Positions 10,967 to 22,281 of a DNA stretch of 64,000 bases are shown one piece after another. Source of the DNA: Glebionis coronaria (Eukaryota; Streptophyta; Magnoliopsida; Asterales; Asteraceae); NCBI GenBank assembly GCA_025667525.1, contig CM046875.1, positions 291,443,147 to 291,507,146 on the forward strand, in the 5' to 3' direction. Positions within the stretch are counted from its first letter, which is position 1, and each line of letters opens with the position of its first letter. A model generated the notes under the pieces. That model was given only the letters and a program-made list of their open reading frames with translations. It had not been told where the DNA came from and did no database searches. Position numbers and translations under genes: made by a program.

Positions 10967-11415
10967 GCAATGTTCGACCTATAGGCTCTAAAACTTGACC
11001 TGTGACTAGTGGGTAGTCACCAAGAACTTCTTGTATTTTGGCGTCGTTATCTTCCATGCTACTCATGTATTTTATCAGTCGGATTTTCAAAATTTTGATT
11101 AAGTAAATGGTTGGTACAGGACTGGCCATACTTAATCGCATGTGCTTTTCAGCGAACTTGTCATTTTGGTGAACTGACCATAGGCGTTCACCCTTGCCGT
11201 TTAAATTTTGGGTAGATGAACTGACCTTAGGCGTTCATCCTTACTCATGTCAGATTTATGTTTCAGTAAATTGTCATTTTGTGAACTGACCCTAGGCGTT
11301 CACCCGTATTCATGTCATATTTTGTTGGTTGTGCCTTCATGAGTTACACTATGCATATTCAGATTTATTACCCCAGATTTTGGAAGTTTTATCAATTTAT
11401 CCTCTGTTATTTCAG
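10967..11415 (+). other. C 5' leader with three stem-loop repeats
   Basis: This is the noncoding leader between the PBS and the gag ATG. It carries three copies of GAACTGACCNTAGGCGTTCA at 11171-11190, 11218-11237 and 11283-11302. Each can fold with its flanks into a 6-7 bp hairpin with an 11-nt loop. The packaging and dimerisation signals of LTR retroelements are usually in this region; a function here is inferred. Confidence 0.6.
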
Positions 11416-12560
11416 ATGCCACCCAGACGCGAAACCGAGAATGAACCTAACGCAGCTGCCATTGCTGCTGCTGTTCAGGCTGCTATACAAGCCATGTTAC
11501 CCCAAATTCGTGATGAGATCCGAGCTGAATATCAAAATGGACCTCAGCAGAATAACAACCCTCCTGTTCCACCACCTACCACCTTACCCGCTTGGCTAGA
11601 TTTGTTTAACAAGCAGAAACCCCGAGTTTTTGAGCAGACTGTAGCTCCAACTGACGCGGAAGACTGGATCTACCATGTAGAGAAAATTTTTGGAGCTATG
11701 GGTTGTGGTGATGCTTTCAAGGTTATGCTTGCAGTTTACAAATTGGAGGGTCCTGCTCTGCATTGGTGGAGGTCTCAGAAACTGTCCAATAGGGGTGATG
11801 CTTGGGAGCTTACATTGACCTGGGAACGCTTCAAGACGATGTTCTATGACCAATTTTTCCCGCATGCGGAGCAAGCTAAACTGAAGAGGGACTTCCACGT
11901 CATTCGTCAGAATCATGGCGAGAACAGTATAGAGTTCATGCACCGATACCTCAGGATGGCTGGATTCTTAGGGGAGGCTGCGGGTACCGCAGAGGAGCAA
12001 GCGAAGCAATTTCGCTGGGCTCTTCACTCTATGACTGCAGATAGGATGGTGAGTGCCACATTCACTAATGTGTCACAAGTAGCTAATGCAGCTCGTGATA
12101 TTGAGATGCTTTTCGAGAGGGATGAGCTCGAGAATGTAGAGCGGCCGGAGAAGAGGTACATCTCACCCAACAGACTTAAACAATTTAACTCCCATTATTA
12201 CTTGTCAACTTATATGATATCCAATTATAATCTTACAGACACAGAGGAGGAGACCGATCCCAATCGGCTACTCCACATCAGAACAACAAGAACTATGGTC
12301 AGTCATATGACCGTAATCGATCAGATAAGAGGAGCGGTGGTGATAATTACCACGGCAACTCAAACTCATCTGGCAGCTACATGTGATTCTTTAAGCTCTG
12401 GAAATACTAAACTATCGTGTAAAACAGATCTCAAATTTTTTTTGTAATTCCAACAGCGATGTTGGACAGGGGCATGACTAAAACAACAGAGGTCAGCAGT
12501 TTGACAGCCGGCAAATTCTGGTAATTTTAAAATTCAGTCAAACAGCCTTATTTCAGTTAA
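11416..12560 (+). pseudogene. gag: C gag, capsid part
   Basis: The start ATG at 11416 (MPPRRETENEP) is chosen because upstream codons of the frame lie in the leader. An Ala-rich helix and a Pro-rich linker are followed by the retrotransposon Gag capsid core: WIYHVEKIFGAMGC at about nt 11667-11708, LHWWRSQ at about 11759, WERFKTMFYDQFFP at about 11822. After residue 240 (about nt 12160) the frame degrades: an AT-rich stretch at about 12165-12240 interrupts it, and the following RS/N-rich segment is readable only in another frame (12243-12385). Zinc knuckles continue from 12573. The product would have formed the particle shell; the frame cannot now encode full-length Gag. Confidence 0.8.
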
Positions 12561-12572
12561 GTTATCAGAATC

Positions 12573-13380
12573 ATGACACGTGTTTATCATCGTAAATTAG
12601 GTTCTCAGCAAACCAGAGCTGCTACTACTGGGTATTCTTACCCCACTTGTATCACATGTGGGAAGAAACACACGGGACCTTGTCGTCGTGGTATGGGTAG
12701 TTGTTACAAGTGTGCTCAGCCGGGCCATTTGAAGAGGGATTGCAAGAGCGGGGATGCTGCCGGTATCTCAGGCCAGTTTCCTCAGATTTTAACTCCACCA
12801 CCACCAATACCACCAACCACTGGTCGTGTTTACACTACTACCCGTGAGCAAGCAAATAAGACCACAGGTACCATTATTGGCATTTTGTTTATACACGGAC
12901 AGTCTGCCTGCGTGCTTTTCGATACAGGCTCCACACACTCAGTTATATCTACTTCATATGTTGCTAGTATAAATATGACCCCTACGCCTCTAGACAGTGT
13001 ACTTAGTATATATACCCCCATGCGAGACTCCGTACTCATTACCCAGGTGTATAAGGATCTCCCTCTTGAGTTTGATGATAAAATCCATCCAGTCAGTGCC
13101 CTTCCTTTAGATATGTGTGAATTCGATATTATTCTGGGTATGGATTGGTTGTCGGTTCATCGTACCACCATAGATTGTCATGCTCACCGGGTCATCTTTG
13201 GTGATGTCCAGACACTAGAGTATATTTACCGAGGCTTCTTACCAGGAAAACATGTTCAGATCATTTCAGCGTTACAGGCTCGTACCTTATTATACCATTG
13301 TTGTGAGGGTTTCCTAGCTACAGTTCATGACACGACTTCTGAGGCACCTTCAATTCATGATCAGTCAGTGGTGTCAGATT
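12573..13380 (+). pseudogene. C nucleocapsid knuckles and aspartic protease
   Basis: The frame opens with a zinc-binding stretch: [12 protein letters not shown], then a canonical CX2CX4HX4C knuckle at residues 44-57 (nt 12702-12743). A Pro-rich linker follows. The protease has an intact active site Asp-Thr-Gly at nt 12921-12929 ([10 protein letters not shown]), and the C-terminal motif IILGMDWL lies at about 13129-13152. This is the same order as in T1. The frame is open into the RT without a stop, which makes this the best-preserved stretch of C; whether the ATG at 12573 was ever a start is doubtful, since Gag would have run in from upstream. Confidence 0.8.
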
Positions 13381-14231
13381 TTCCAGATGTCTTTCCAGAG
13401 GAACTCCCAGGCTTACCTCCCATGCGAGAGGTAGAATTTGGTATTGATCTCATTCCAGGTGCAGAACCAGTATCTAAAGCTCCTTACTGTATGGCTCCTG
13501 TAGAGCTTAAGGAACTGAAAGATCAACTTCAGGAACTTCTAGAAAGGGGTTTCATTCGTCCTAGCGTGTCACCTTGGGGCGCTCCAGTTTTTTTTGTCAA
13601 GAAGAAGGATGGTAGTATGCGATTGTGTATTGACTACCGTGAGTTGAATAAGCTCACTATTCGTAACCGTTATCCACTTCCTCGTATTGACGATTTATTC
13701 GATCAGCTTCAGGGTGCCAAGCACTTCTCAAAAATCGATCTACGATCAGGCTACCATCAGCTGCGTTTAAAAGAGCAGGATATATCCAAAGCTGCTTTTC
13801 GCACGAGGTACGGTCATTACGAGTTTGTTGTTATGCCATTCGGTCTCACGAATGCGCCTGCAGTATTTATGGAATTGATGAACATAGTCTTCCACGAATT
13901 TTTAGACAAGTTTGTGATCGTATTCATCGACAATATCCTTATTTTCTCCAAATCCAAAGAGGAACATGAGAATCATCTCCGTACAGTTTTGCAGATTCTC
14001 ATACGAGAAAAGCTATATTCTAAAATTTTAAAGTGCCAGTTTTGGCTGAATACGGTGGCGTTTCTAGGTCATATTGTTTCTGCAGAAGGAGTCATTATAG
14101 ATCCTGCAAAGGTGGAGGCTATCACCAAATGGCCAAGACCACATCTGTCACAGAGATACGTAGTTTTCTTGGGTTGGCGGGTTATTACCACAGGTTTGTG
14201 GAAAACTTCTCACGTTTGGCATTACCATTGA
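13381..14231 (+). pseudogene. C reverse transcriptase, active site Asp-Asp changed to Asp-Asn
   Basis: It contains the chromovirus RT lead-in [10 protein letters not shown] (about 13393), the fingers/palm motifs ([40 protein letters not shown]) and [10 protein letters not shown]. The catalytic motif at 13923-13934 reads FIDN: the codon at 13932-13934 is AAT where an Asp codon is expected, which should abolish polymerase activity. One base appears to be missing at about 14140, so the frame leaves the RT after KWPRP and the thumb continues in the frame seen from 14033. The ORF end at 14231 is only the end of the wrong frame. Confidence 0.85.
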
Positions 14232-14797
14232 CCCAACTTATGCGAAAAGGTGAGAAGTTTATATGGACCAAGGAGAGAGAAAAGAGTTTTGAGGAACTCA
14301 AGCATCGTTTGATCTCAGCACCAATACTTACACTTCCATCCGGTACAGGTGGTTATCAGATTTACAGTGACGCTTCAGGAAAGGGCTTAGGCTGTGTTCT
14401 TATGCAGCATGGGAAAGTCATTGCTTATGCTTCGCGTCAACTGAAGCCGTATGAGAAAAATTATCCTACTCATGATCTAGAGCTCGCAACAGTCGTTTTC
14501 GCCCTTAAAATCTGGAGGCATTATTTATACGGTGAGTCGTGTGATATCTTCACCGATCACAAAAGTCTCAAGTACATATTTACCCAACGGGAGCTGAACA
14601 TGAGACAGCGGTGATGGTTAGAACTGCTGAAATACTATGACACTAATATCCAGTATCACCCAGGTAAAGCAAATGTAGTAGCAGATGCCCTTAGCAGAAA
14701 GTCAGGTATGATAAATGGCATCAAAGTTCCGGAAGAAATTATTCGGGACTTAGAACGGTATGATATTGAGCTCTTAGTACGCGGACAGAGGGGATAA
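14141..14797 (+). pseudogene. C RT thumb and RNase H
   Basis: After the frameshift at about 14140 the thumb ([14 protein letters not shown]) and RNase H follow: [13 protein letters not shown] at about 14364-14402, [16 protein letters not shown] at about 14482-14528, FTDHKSLK at about 14550-14573. An in-frame TGA at 14612-14614 interrupts the motif MRQR-W. Beyond it [10 protein letters not shown] (about 14670-14700) is still in frame, and a second stop TAA at 14795-14797 lies in the linker to integrase. RNase H catalytic acidic residues are present as far as I can see. Confidence 0.8.
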
Positions 14798-16246
14798 TGG
14801 GCTAGTCAGAGGGTAGAAAAAGATTTACTCTCTTGGATTAAAGCCGCACAAAAGGATGATGGTGAAATCTGGGCGATTGTCCAGAACATTGACCAGCAGA
14901 CCAAATTTCGCATCGATGACGACGGTATCGTATGGCAGGGTACCAAACTCTGCGTTCCAGAAGACCCTGCTCTCAGAGAAGCCTTAATGACTGAGGCTCA
15001 CAGCTCTCCATTCTCTATCCATCCAGGTTCCACAAAAATGTACCACGATCTTAAGCAGCATTTCTGGAGGAGCGGCATGAAACAGGATGTCGCAACATTT
15101 GTGTCTAAATGCTTAACCTGCCAGCAGGTTAAGATAGAGCACCAGCGTTCCAGTGGTCTTCTCCAGCCATTAGATATTCCAATGTGGAAATGGGACAAGA
15201 TCTCTATGGATTTTGTCACCGGACTACAACAGATTCAGCGGAGACATGATGCAATCTGGGTTGTTGTCGATCGTTTGACCAAGTCGGAATATTTCATTCC
15301 TATCCGTAAAGATTTCGCAGTCAGTAAATTCGCAGAACTGTTCACCAAGGAAATTGTACGGTTACATGGTACACCCTCAGAAATTATATCAGATAGGGAT
15401 CCACGGTTCACTTCTCATTTCTGGAAAGGTTTGCATAAAGCTTGGGGAACTAGGCTCAAGCTCAGCACAACTTTCCATCCACAGACGGACGGTCAGTCAG
15501 AGCGTACCATCCAGACCTTGGAGGACATGCTACGCGCCTGTGCATTAGAATGGACAGGAAACTGGGATGACTATATTTGCTTGGTCGATTTTGCCTACAA
15601 CAACAGTTGGCATGCTAGTATCAAGCGTGCTCCATTCGAGATGTTATATGGCAGGAAATGCAGTGCTCCTATTTGTTTGGATCAGGTTGGAGAACGTTTG
15701 ATTGAAGGACCAGAATTGATAGAATTGACCAATGAAAAGGTCGCCATTGCTAGGGCAAAACTGCAAGAAGCGCGTACTCGCCAGAAGAGTTACGCCGACA
15801 AGCATCGCAGAGATCTATCATTTCAGACTGGGGATCGTGTGTTCCTCAAAGTATCACCCGCACGCGGTGTCAGACGTTTTTACCTCAAAGGCAAGCTCAG
15901 CCCTCGTTACATCGGACCGTTCGAAATCCTTGAACGTATTGGTAAAGTGTCATATCGATTGGTGTTACCGCCTCAGCTTTCACACGTCCACAACGTATTT
16001 CATGTATCATTACTCAGAGGATACAACTATCATGAGCTTCACAAAGTGAATTATCCACTCCATCAGATTCGATAGGATCTATCTTATATTGAGGAACCCG
16101 AAGCAGTTTTAGATCGCCAGGATCGAGTTATGAGAAGGAAGACCATTCCTTTCGTCAAAATCCTATGGAGGAACCATACCGAGCGGGAGGCCACTTGGGA
16201 AACAGAGGAGTCTATACAGACTTCTTATCCTCACTTTCATTTTTGA
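14798..16246 (+). pseudogene. C integrase with chromodomain-like tail
   Basis: The frame continues from RNase H. The HHCC region is at about 14995-15135 (HPG...CLTCQQVK). The DDE motifs are MDFVTGL (about 15207), SDRDPRF (about 15389) and TDGQSER (about 15486). A GPF/Y module ([11 protein letters not shown]) is at about 15899-15931. TAG at 16073-16075 interrupts the protein. Reading on in the same frame gives the chromodomain-like tail (YIEEPEAVLDRQDRVMRRK...ATWETEE) ending at TGA 16244-16246. The catalytic core is open and looks intact; the tail is separated by the stop. Confidence 0.85.
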
Positions 16247-16330
16247 TTCGGGTATGTCTTTTCAGCTTTTATGTCTTCCAGCTTATTAGCATTTTCGGCC
16301 TTCACACCAGTCAGCTTAAATACCTTATAA

Positions 16331-16428
16331 TTCGGGGACGAATTCTTTTTAGAGGGAAAGAATTGTAAAACCCAGTACGGCCGTATTGTTAATTCGGGGA
16401 CGAATTATTCTTTTTAGAGGGGAAGAAT
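16331..16428 (+). promoter_or_regulatory. C PPT region, duplicated
   Basis: The PPT next to the right LTR is AGAGGGGAAGAA at 16416-16427. About 62 bp upstream there is a near-copy: TTCGGGGACGAATT...TTTTTAGAGGGAAAGAATTGTAAAACCC starts at 16331 and the second unit starts at 16393. The first unit includes an intact LTR start, TGTAAAACCC, at 16364; the real right LTR starts with TATAAAACCC at 16429. Confidence 0.75.
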
Positions 16429-18605
16429 TATAAAACCCGTATTTAAATCGGGAAATGTAAATACGTAGTTTAATTAATTACACTATTTACATAGTAATTA
16501 TCGACGAAAACAAATGCGAGAAATTATATATACAAGTATTTAAAAAAATAAAAAAAATAAGAAAGTAAAAGGGGGCCGGTTTGTTTAAAAAAAAGGGAAA
16601 GAAAATTTTTGGGCCAAGGCCATTTTAAGAAAAATAAAACGGGACTTTAACCCCTCCTTTCCACTCAGTCAAACAAAAAAAAATTAGGGTTCTTGGGAGA
16701 GTTGTGGCCGCTGGTTTTAAGAACAAGGAGGAGAGATTCGGCCATTGGTTCTTCGAATAATTCGCGTGTGTTCTTTGTCCTTATAAATCCCATAACGGTA
16801 TCTTCTTCTTTTATGTTTCAATTTATGATTTCCACGAATCTAAATGATTTTTAATGTTTACAAACGAATCTATTTTAAAAACACAAAAAGGTGTCGTGTT
16901 TGGGCTGTTTCACAAGGAAACCGAGACCATTAAGGTCTCGGTGTGATGCTCTTAGCCGTCGCGACCCATCAGAGGGTTGTGGTGGTGTTTTCTCTTGGGG
17001 CCAGCCGCGAACAAAACCCACACCCGTAAGGGGGATATTGATTTAGGGTCGGGGTTTGGTGTTTATATATATAACCGGGACCACCATGTCTCGGTGGTCC
17101 TTTCTCTGCCCAGCCGTGACCCACACAGGGGCGGCTAGGGCCGATTGTTCGACCCAAAAGGGGGCTGCCAAAACACACGGACTGTTGTAATTATTAAGGG
17201 TGCGTTTGGGACTGAGACAACGGTGCGAACTTGACTAAAACGGTGGGAACTTGATTTAGAGCAGTGGGTATTCTTTAAACAGGAAATTAAATGAATTAAA
17301 ATCCAGATTAGCGACAGAATAGCGACGCTAAATTCTGTCGCAGTTTAATAAGTGACAGTTTTATTTTTATAGTCTTTAAGGACAGCTTTTAGCGACAGTT
17401 TTAGTGACGCAGTTTTCTGTAGCAGATTTATATAGGCAGAATTAATCATAAAATGTTGATTTGTTGAGTGCGACCGAGATGGGGTATCTCGGTAGGCTCG
17501 GGACATTATTATTATAAATAAAATAAATATTCTTATGTTATACCTTTTGAATTAAATTGTTTTATAAATGCTTAAAACATATTTTTTAAATGTATTAAAT
17601 TAAAATAGTTCTTTAATATTTAAAAGGGTATAAATTTATGAAATGAATAAAATTATTTGGGAACTTTCTAATTTAAGAAAACTTTCTATTTTAGCGGGAT
17701 ACTTAATATAGTATTACTATAGCGTCAGAAATACGTTGTACCATAACTAATAGTAGAAAGATAATACATTAAAATGAATTATTATAAGATCAGATTTAGC
17801 AGTTAATATACGTACGGAATTTCAGAAATAAAATAAATAAATGAAACGCAAATAAGAACATGAAATTAAATAAGAGAATATTAGTTTACTCATTCACGTC
17901 CCTTATTCATGTAGCTCGCGTGAAATCAGAGTAGACTTTCTGTCAGTTGATCTCGGTCGGTTACTGGACACGAGGTATGTTCCGTCCTTTTAGTAAGGAC
18001 TTCCTTTTTATGCATGATTAGGATTCCCCGTCTTCAGCCAAATGTTTTGCCCAGTATATGTTTAAGTTTTTCAGTAATCATGTTAATAACTAAATAAATT
18101 GCCTGAGCATTATATACAAGCACAACCAGTTATGTACTAGTAACGGAGGTACCGTAACCACGACACTAGAGGCACCGGTGTCGTGACTCACATGCTGGAG
18201 AGTGATATCCTGCATCGTCCCACTCATGTTCAGGTTGGCCATTTTTATATGTATGTTTAGTGGGGCGTATGGATGCATCCTAGGCTTATTAGTTTACAAG
18301 TTATCAGAGTGAATGTGGTGTGTGCTCTACATCCTTCACATTGGAGCTGATCCCTCCACCCAGCACAATATTTAGAGGTCACCCCTCTACAGCATGACGA
18401 GGTCACCCCTCCAGTTATTCATGCACGGTTGTTACAACACGTGACCTATATAAGCTATGGCAATTAAAATACAATAAATGTATGTTTTCAGAATTAATAG
18501 TTATATTTCAGTTTCAGTATATATGAACCAGGTTTCTCAGATTTTATGCCGATTTCTACCACATGTTACATATCAGTCTTATAGCTTCATTGTTGTCTTC
18601 TATTC
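16429..18605 (+). repeat. C right (3') LTR, first part
   Basis: It matches the left LTR from 8439 onward, with TG changed to TA at its first two bases. It ends at TATTC (18601-18605), the left TSD of D. The empty site for D is seen in the left LTR at 10565-10569. Confidence 0.9.
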
Positions 18606-19003
18606 TGTTAATGCAATATTGACTAAAAACGTTACTTGCATTTTTCGGTCTCACTTAGTTTTGATTACGACAATATGTAAAAACAAGCATTTATGAAAGC
18701 AACGAAAAACGAATTCTTGAGTTCAAGTATTTTTCATTTTACCCATTTTCACTTAAGGTATGGATAAACAAGTACTAACCTTAATCAAGTGATCAAGTGA
18801 TTTAATCTTTTCTTAAAACTCACTTTTAGTGTGATAAGTTTTTATTAAACTTTCTTTTTAAGAAAATGTTTTATTAAATTAATTATTTGAAATTTGAAAA
18901 TGGCCTATTCTTATTTGGTTAAGAATATCCTTTCAGGATATTTTTTATATCCAGATAAGACCTCCACCACTAAAGGACAAAAAGGAGCGGAGTCTAGTCC
19001 AAC

Positions 19004-19070
19004 GGTACCTTAGCACCTAGGCGGTACCTTATCTATAAGGTACCGCGGGCTAAGATAAGGTACCGCGGGT
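19004..19070. repeat. D left LTR palindrome cluster
   Basis: Four half-sites lie in the order forward, forward, reverse, reverse. The central pair is a perfect dyad with 12-bp arms GCGGTACCTTAT (19021-19032) and ATAAGGTACCGC (19035-19046) around a 2-nt centre. The cluster lies about 30-90 bp upstream of the TATA box. The right LTR copy at about 26771-26840 has one substitution in the central dyad. Confidence 0.85.
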
Positions 19071-19096
19071 AGAACTAGCCGTTGGCTCCTTTGTCC

Positions 19097-19104
19097 TATA
19101 AATA
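19097..19104 (+). promoter_or_regulatory. D left LTR TATA box
   Basis: TATAAATA in the context TGTCCTATAAATAGTGG; conserved in the right LTR at 26868-26875. Likely core promoter of the genomic RNA. Confidence 0.65.
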
Positions 19105-19880
19105 GTGGACCATTCTCAGCTTTTCACCTCACCTCTTTTGCATATTTATTTCCAGATTCAAGCCCCTTCTTTAATCACTCAAATCTTTGATCATTTGTTT
19201 GATTATTACTTGTTTAAGAAGTGAATCTTGTTCTTCCATCCCTTCCTCTCCAAGTGCAAAGAGAAGAACACTATCCTTGTGAAGTGTTGAGTCCACCACC
19301 AAAGATCCATTGAAGATCTAATTTTATACATTTGTAGTTGTGTCATAGTTGTGAAGATCCAAGTAGTTGTGTCTATTTGGAAGTTGTGTATGTACTAAGT
19401 ATAGTTGTGTAGATTTTTTCCTAGCTACGATTAGGGCTCGACTTTTAGCTTAGAGTCGGAAATTTGTTAAGCGACGTGTACGGTTTTCTCCATCATAAGG
19501 AGCTTGTTGTGTAGTGAACTCTCGAGTAAGGAGTACTCGGGGAGTGGAGTAGGAACGAGGAGCGAGCTTTGTTGCCGAACCACTATAAATCCTTGGTGTT
19601 CGGTTTGATCTTTCTTTACCTTAACTCTTTACATTCTTTATTCTTTATGCATATACATGTGTTAGTATTAGATTAGTTACACTATCATTCTTTATTCTTT
19701 GTGGATATATTTTTGTTAGTATTAGTTTAGTTACACTATCATTGTTCATATTGTGCATAAGAAGATTTCACATATTTTCTCAAGCCTAAGTTTTTGAAAA
19801 AGGATTATTGGAAACCACATTTTAACAAGTAAATATAAGAAACTATTCAACCCCCCCCCCCCCCTTCTAGTTTCTACAAT

Positions 19881-19892
19881 TGGTATCAGAGC
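19881..19892 (+). promoter_or_regulatory. D primer-binding site (tRNA-Met type)
   Basis: TGGTATCAGAGC lies two bases after the 5' LTR end at 19878. Confidence 0.95.
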
Positions 19893-19945
19893 GGGTTGCT
19901 CAAGAATTTTTAAAGTATATTGTATTTTAAAACTTGAATCGATCT

Positions 19946-21408
19946 ATGGATTCCAACAAGTACCTAGAAGGGCAATCTATGCAAAGACCACCACTTTTTG
20001 AAACCGATAGTTTTATTTATTGGAAAAATAGACTTGAAACTTATGTGAAATCAAAAGATTTAGATCTTTGGCATGTTATTACCAATGGTTATTTTTACCC
20101 TTTCAATTTAATGAAGTTTCTAAAACAAAAGAATTGGTCACTTTTGACAAAGCTAATGACGATACTAAAAAGAAACTTTCAAAAAATAATGAGGCTAAAA
20201 TGGTGATTTATAATGCTTTGCCTAAGAAAGAGTATGAAAGAATTTTTATGTGTGAAACCGCTAAAGATATTTGGAACACTCTTTTAGTAACCCACCAAGG
20301 TAATAGCCAAGTCAAAGAAAGCAAAATCGATCTTCTTGTCCAACAATATGAACAATTTGTCATCATAGAAGATGAAACTATTGATAGTGCATTTGCTAGG
20401 TTTAACACCATTATTACTAGTCTAAAAGCACTTGATGAAGGTTTTTCTAGCAAGAACAATGTTAGGAAGTTTCTAAGGGCCTTACATCCAAAGTGGAGAG
20501 CAAAAGTCACGGCGATTGAAGAATCGAAAGATCTCTCAACTTTATCACTCGATGAACTCATAGGAAACTTGAAGGTTCATGAGATGATAATTTTGAAGGA
20601 CTCGGAATTAGTGAAAACCAAGAGTGAAAGGAAATCTATTGAACTTAAAGCCAAGAAGGCACAAAGTGACCATGATAGTTCCTCGGAAAGCGATGACGAG
20701 GAGTATGCATTGGCGGTGAGATTTTTCAAGAAGTTCTTCAAGAGACGAGGCCAACACGTTAGACAACCCAACTACGACAAGAAACCATTGTCAAAGAATC
20801 GGTTTGTCAAGAACGAAAAAGGTGATAGGAATTGCTTTAGATGTGGTGATCCAAATCACTTCAATTGTGATCGTCCAAAGCCCGCTCGTGATAAGAAACA
20901 CACGGCGTTCGTTAGTGGCGCTTGGAGCGATAGCGGTGAAGATGATGATGACAACCCCAAAGAGGAGAAATGTCTAATGGCTCACACTTCTAAAGAGGTA
21001 CATTCCGAAACCGAATATTATAGTAATGATAGCTCCACCTTAGATGATATTGAATTTGAAGGAAAATATGATAGTTTACACAAACTTAGTCTCAAATTCA
21101 TAGAAAAGAGCAAAACCTTAAAATCAACCAAAACTAAGCTTGAAAATGAGATCAATGAACTTAGGGAGAAATTGGCTAAACTTGAGAAAAACAAAGAGGT
21201 TGATTTAGGTTGCTTAAGTTGTGAGAAACTTAGATTAGAGAATGAAGATCTCAAGAGAACTTCCATTAAATTGGAAAAGTTCATGAAAGGAACTAGTGCT
21301 CTTGATGATATGTTAAACAAACAAGTTCATTCTAAGGAAATACTTGGTCTAGGTTTTAACTCAAATGAAGCCTCAACTAGTGAACCAAAACAAGTCAGGT
21401 TTTCATAA
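19946..21408 (+). pseudogene. gag: D gag
   Basis: The start is the ATG at 19946 (MDSNKYLEGQSM); an upstream in-frame ATG at 19934 lacks family support. A frameshift near 20100 moves the frame from that of 19946 to that of 20068. Gag capsid motifs of the copia type follow ([13 protein letters not shown], about 20212; [20 protein letters not shown], about 20464). A zinc-knuckle-like motif at about 20833-20868 reads CX2CX4HX2C, two residues short of the canonical CX2CX4HX4C. An acidic Asp/Ser stretch and a Lys/Glu-rich helical segment (about 21090-21290, likely coiled coil) come after it. TAA at 21406-21408 ends the frame; the same frame reopens beyond it. Confidence 0.8.
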
Positions 21409-22281
21409 AAAAATCCCACTGTACGCGGTTCCAAATCATATGGCGCGGTTCCTTATCACTATGGAACCGCCGCCATAGATAAGGTACCGCGGGCAGAGGA
21501 TAATTTTGCTGAAAATCCTTAACTTTCTGAAAAGTCTAAGTTAGATGAAAATCTAAAGCATCTTACTGTTAATAAGGTAAAATTACCCATACTTGACGAT
21601 AATGCTATCGGTAAGTTCTACAAGCCATTAAGTAAACCTCTCATGAGAAATAGAAGTTTATCTAGACTATCCTCTACTCCACCTAGAGTACGGAATGAGT
21701 GTAAGCCTAGAAGTAGAACGACAACGCCTAGAAGAGATAATCAAAACAATTCACGATCTAGAAGTAAAACTCCAACACCTAGAAGGAATAATAATAACTC
21801 TAAACCTAGATCAAATACACCTAGAAGAAATAATGAACAACAAAATGGTTACATGAATTACTACCCTCCTCCATTTTGTTCTTCATGGGGAATTCCCTCC
21901 TCATTCATGCATCCCAACCAAATGCAAGGGATGTTTGGAACTAACAATTTTGGACCCATGAGATATTGAGGACCAAATGTTTGATCTTGTGTGTTGTAAC
22001 CTAGATATGCTTAGGAATTGATTTGGAGCCCGATGAGTGGATTAAGGATAGTGGATGTTCTAAACATATGACGGGTAATTGAAGTTTGTTCTCGCATTAC
22101 AAAGCATATGATGGAGGTAACGTCACATTCGCTAGTAGATACGTGGTAATATCATTGGTAAAGTGAAATCGTAAAAGATGGAAAAGTCATTGGAAAAGGT
22201 GTTAGAAAGCATGGGCTTTATGTCATGAAGGTTAATAAGAAGTCAAAAGACAACATATGTCTTGTGACTATAGATGATAGT
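21409..22281 (+). pseudogene. D gag-pol linker and protease, with palindrome cluster in frame
   Basis: After the stop at 21406 the same frame continues to a TAA at 21520-21522 and then to TGA at 21967-21969. The segment 21421-21495 contains GCGGTTCC/GGAACCGC and ATAAGGTACCGC half-sites like those of the LTR. From about 21643 it encodes an Arg/Ser/Asn-rich stretch of about 85 residues. The protease active site Asp-Ser-Gly is at 22047-22055 (KDSGCSKHMTGN) in a shifted frame and is followed by a TGA at 22080. The protease region is frameshifted and clearly not translatable. Confidence 0.7.

Larger units (their letters stand above)
18606..19878 (+). repeat. D left (5') LTR, 1273 bp
   Basis: It pairs with 26373-27642; by eye the differences are few and concentrated in the first 150 bp. 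It ends ...CTAGTTTCTACA before the PBS. A run of 14 C at 19851-19864 is 7 C in the right copy. It contains the palindromic cluster at about 19004-19070 and a TATA box at 19097. Confidence 0.95.
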
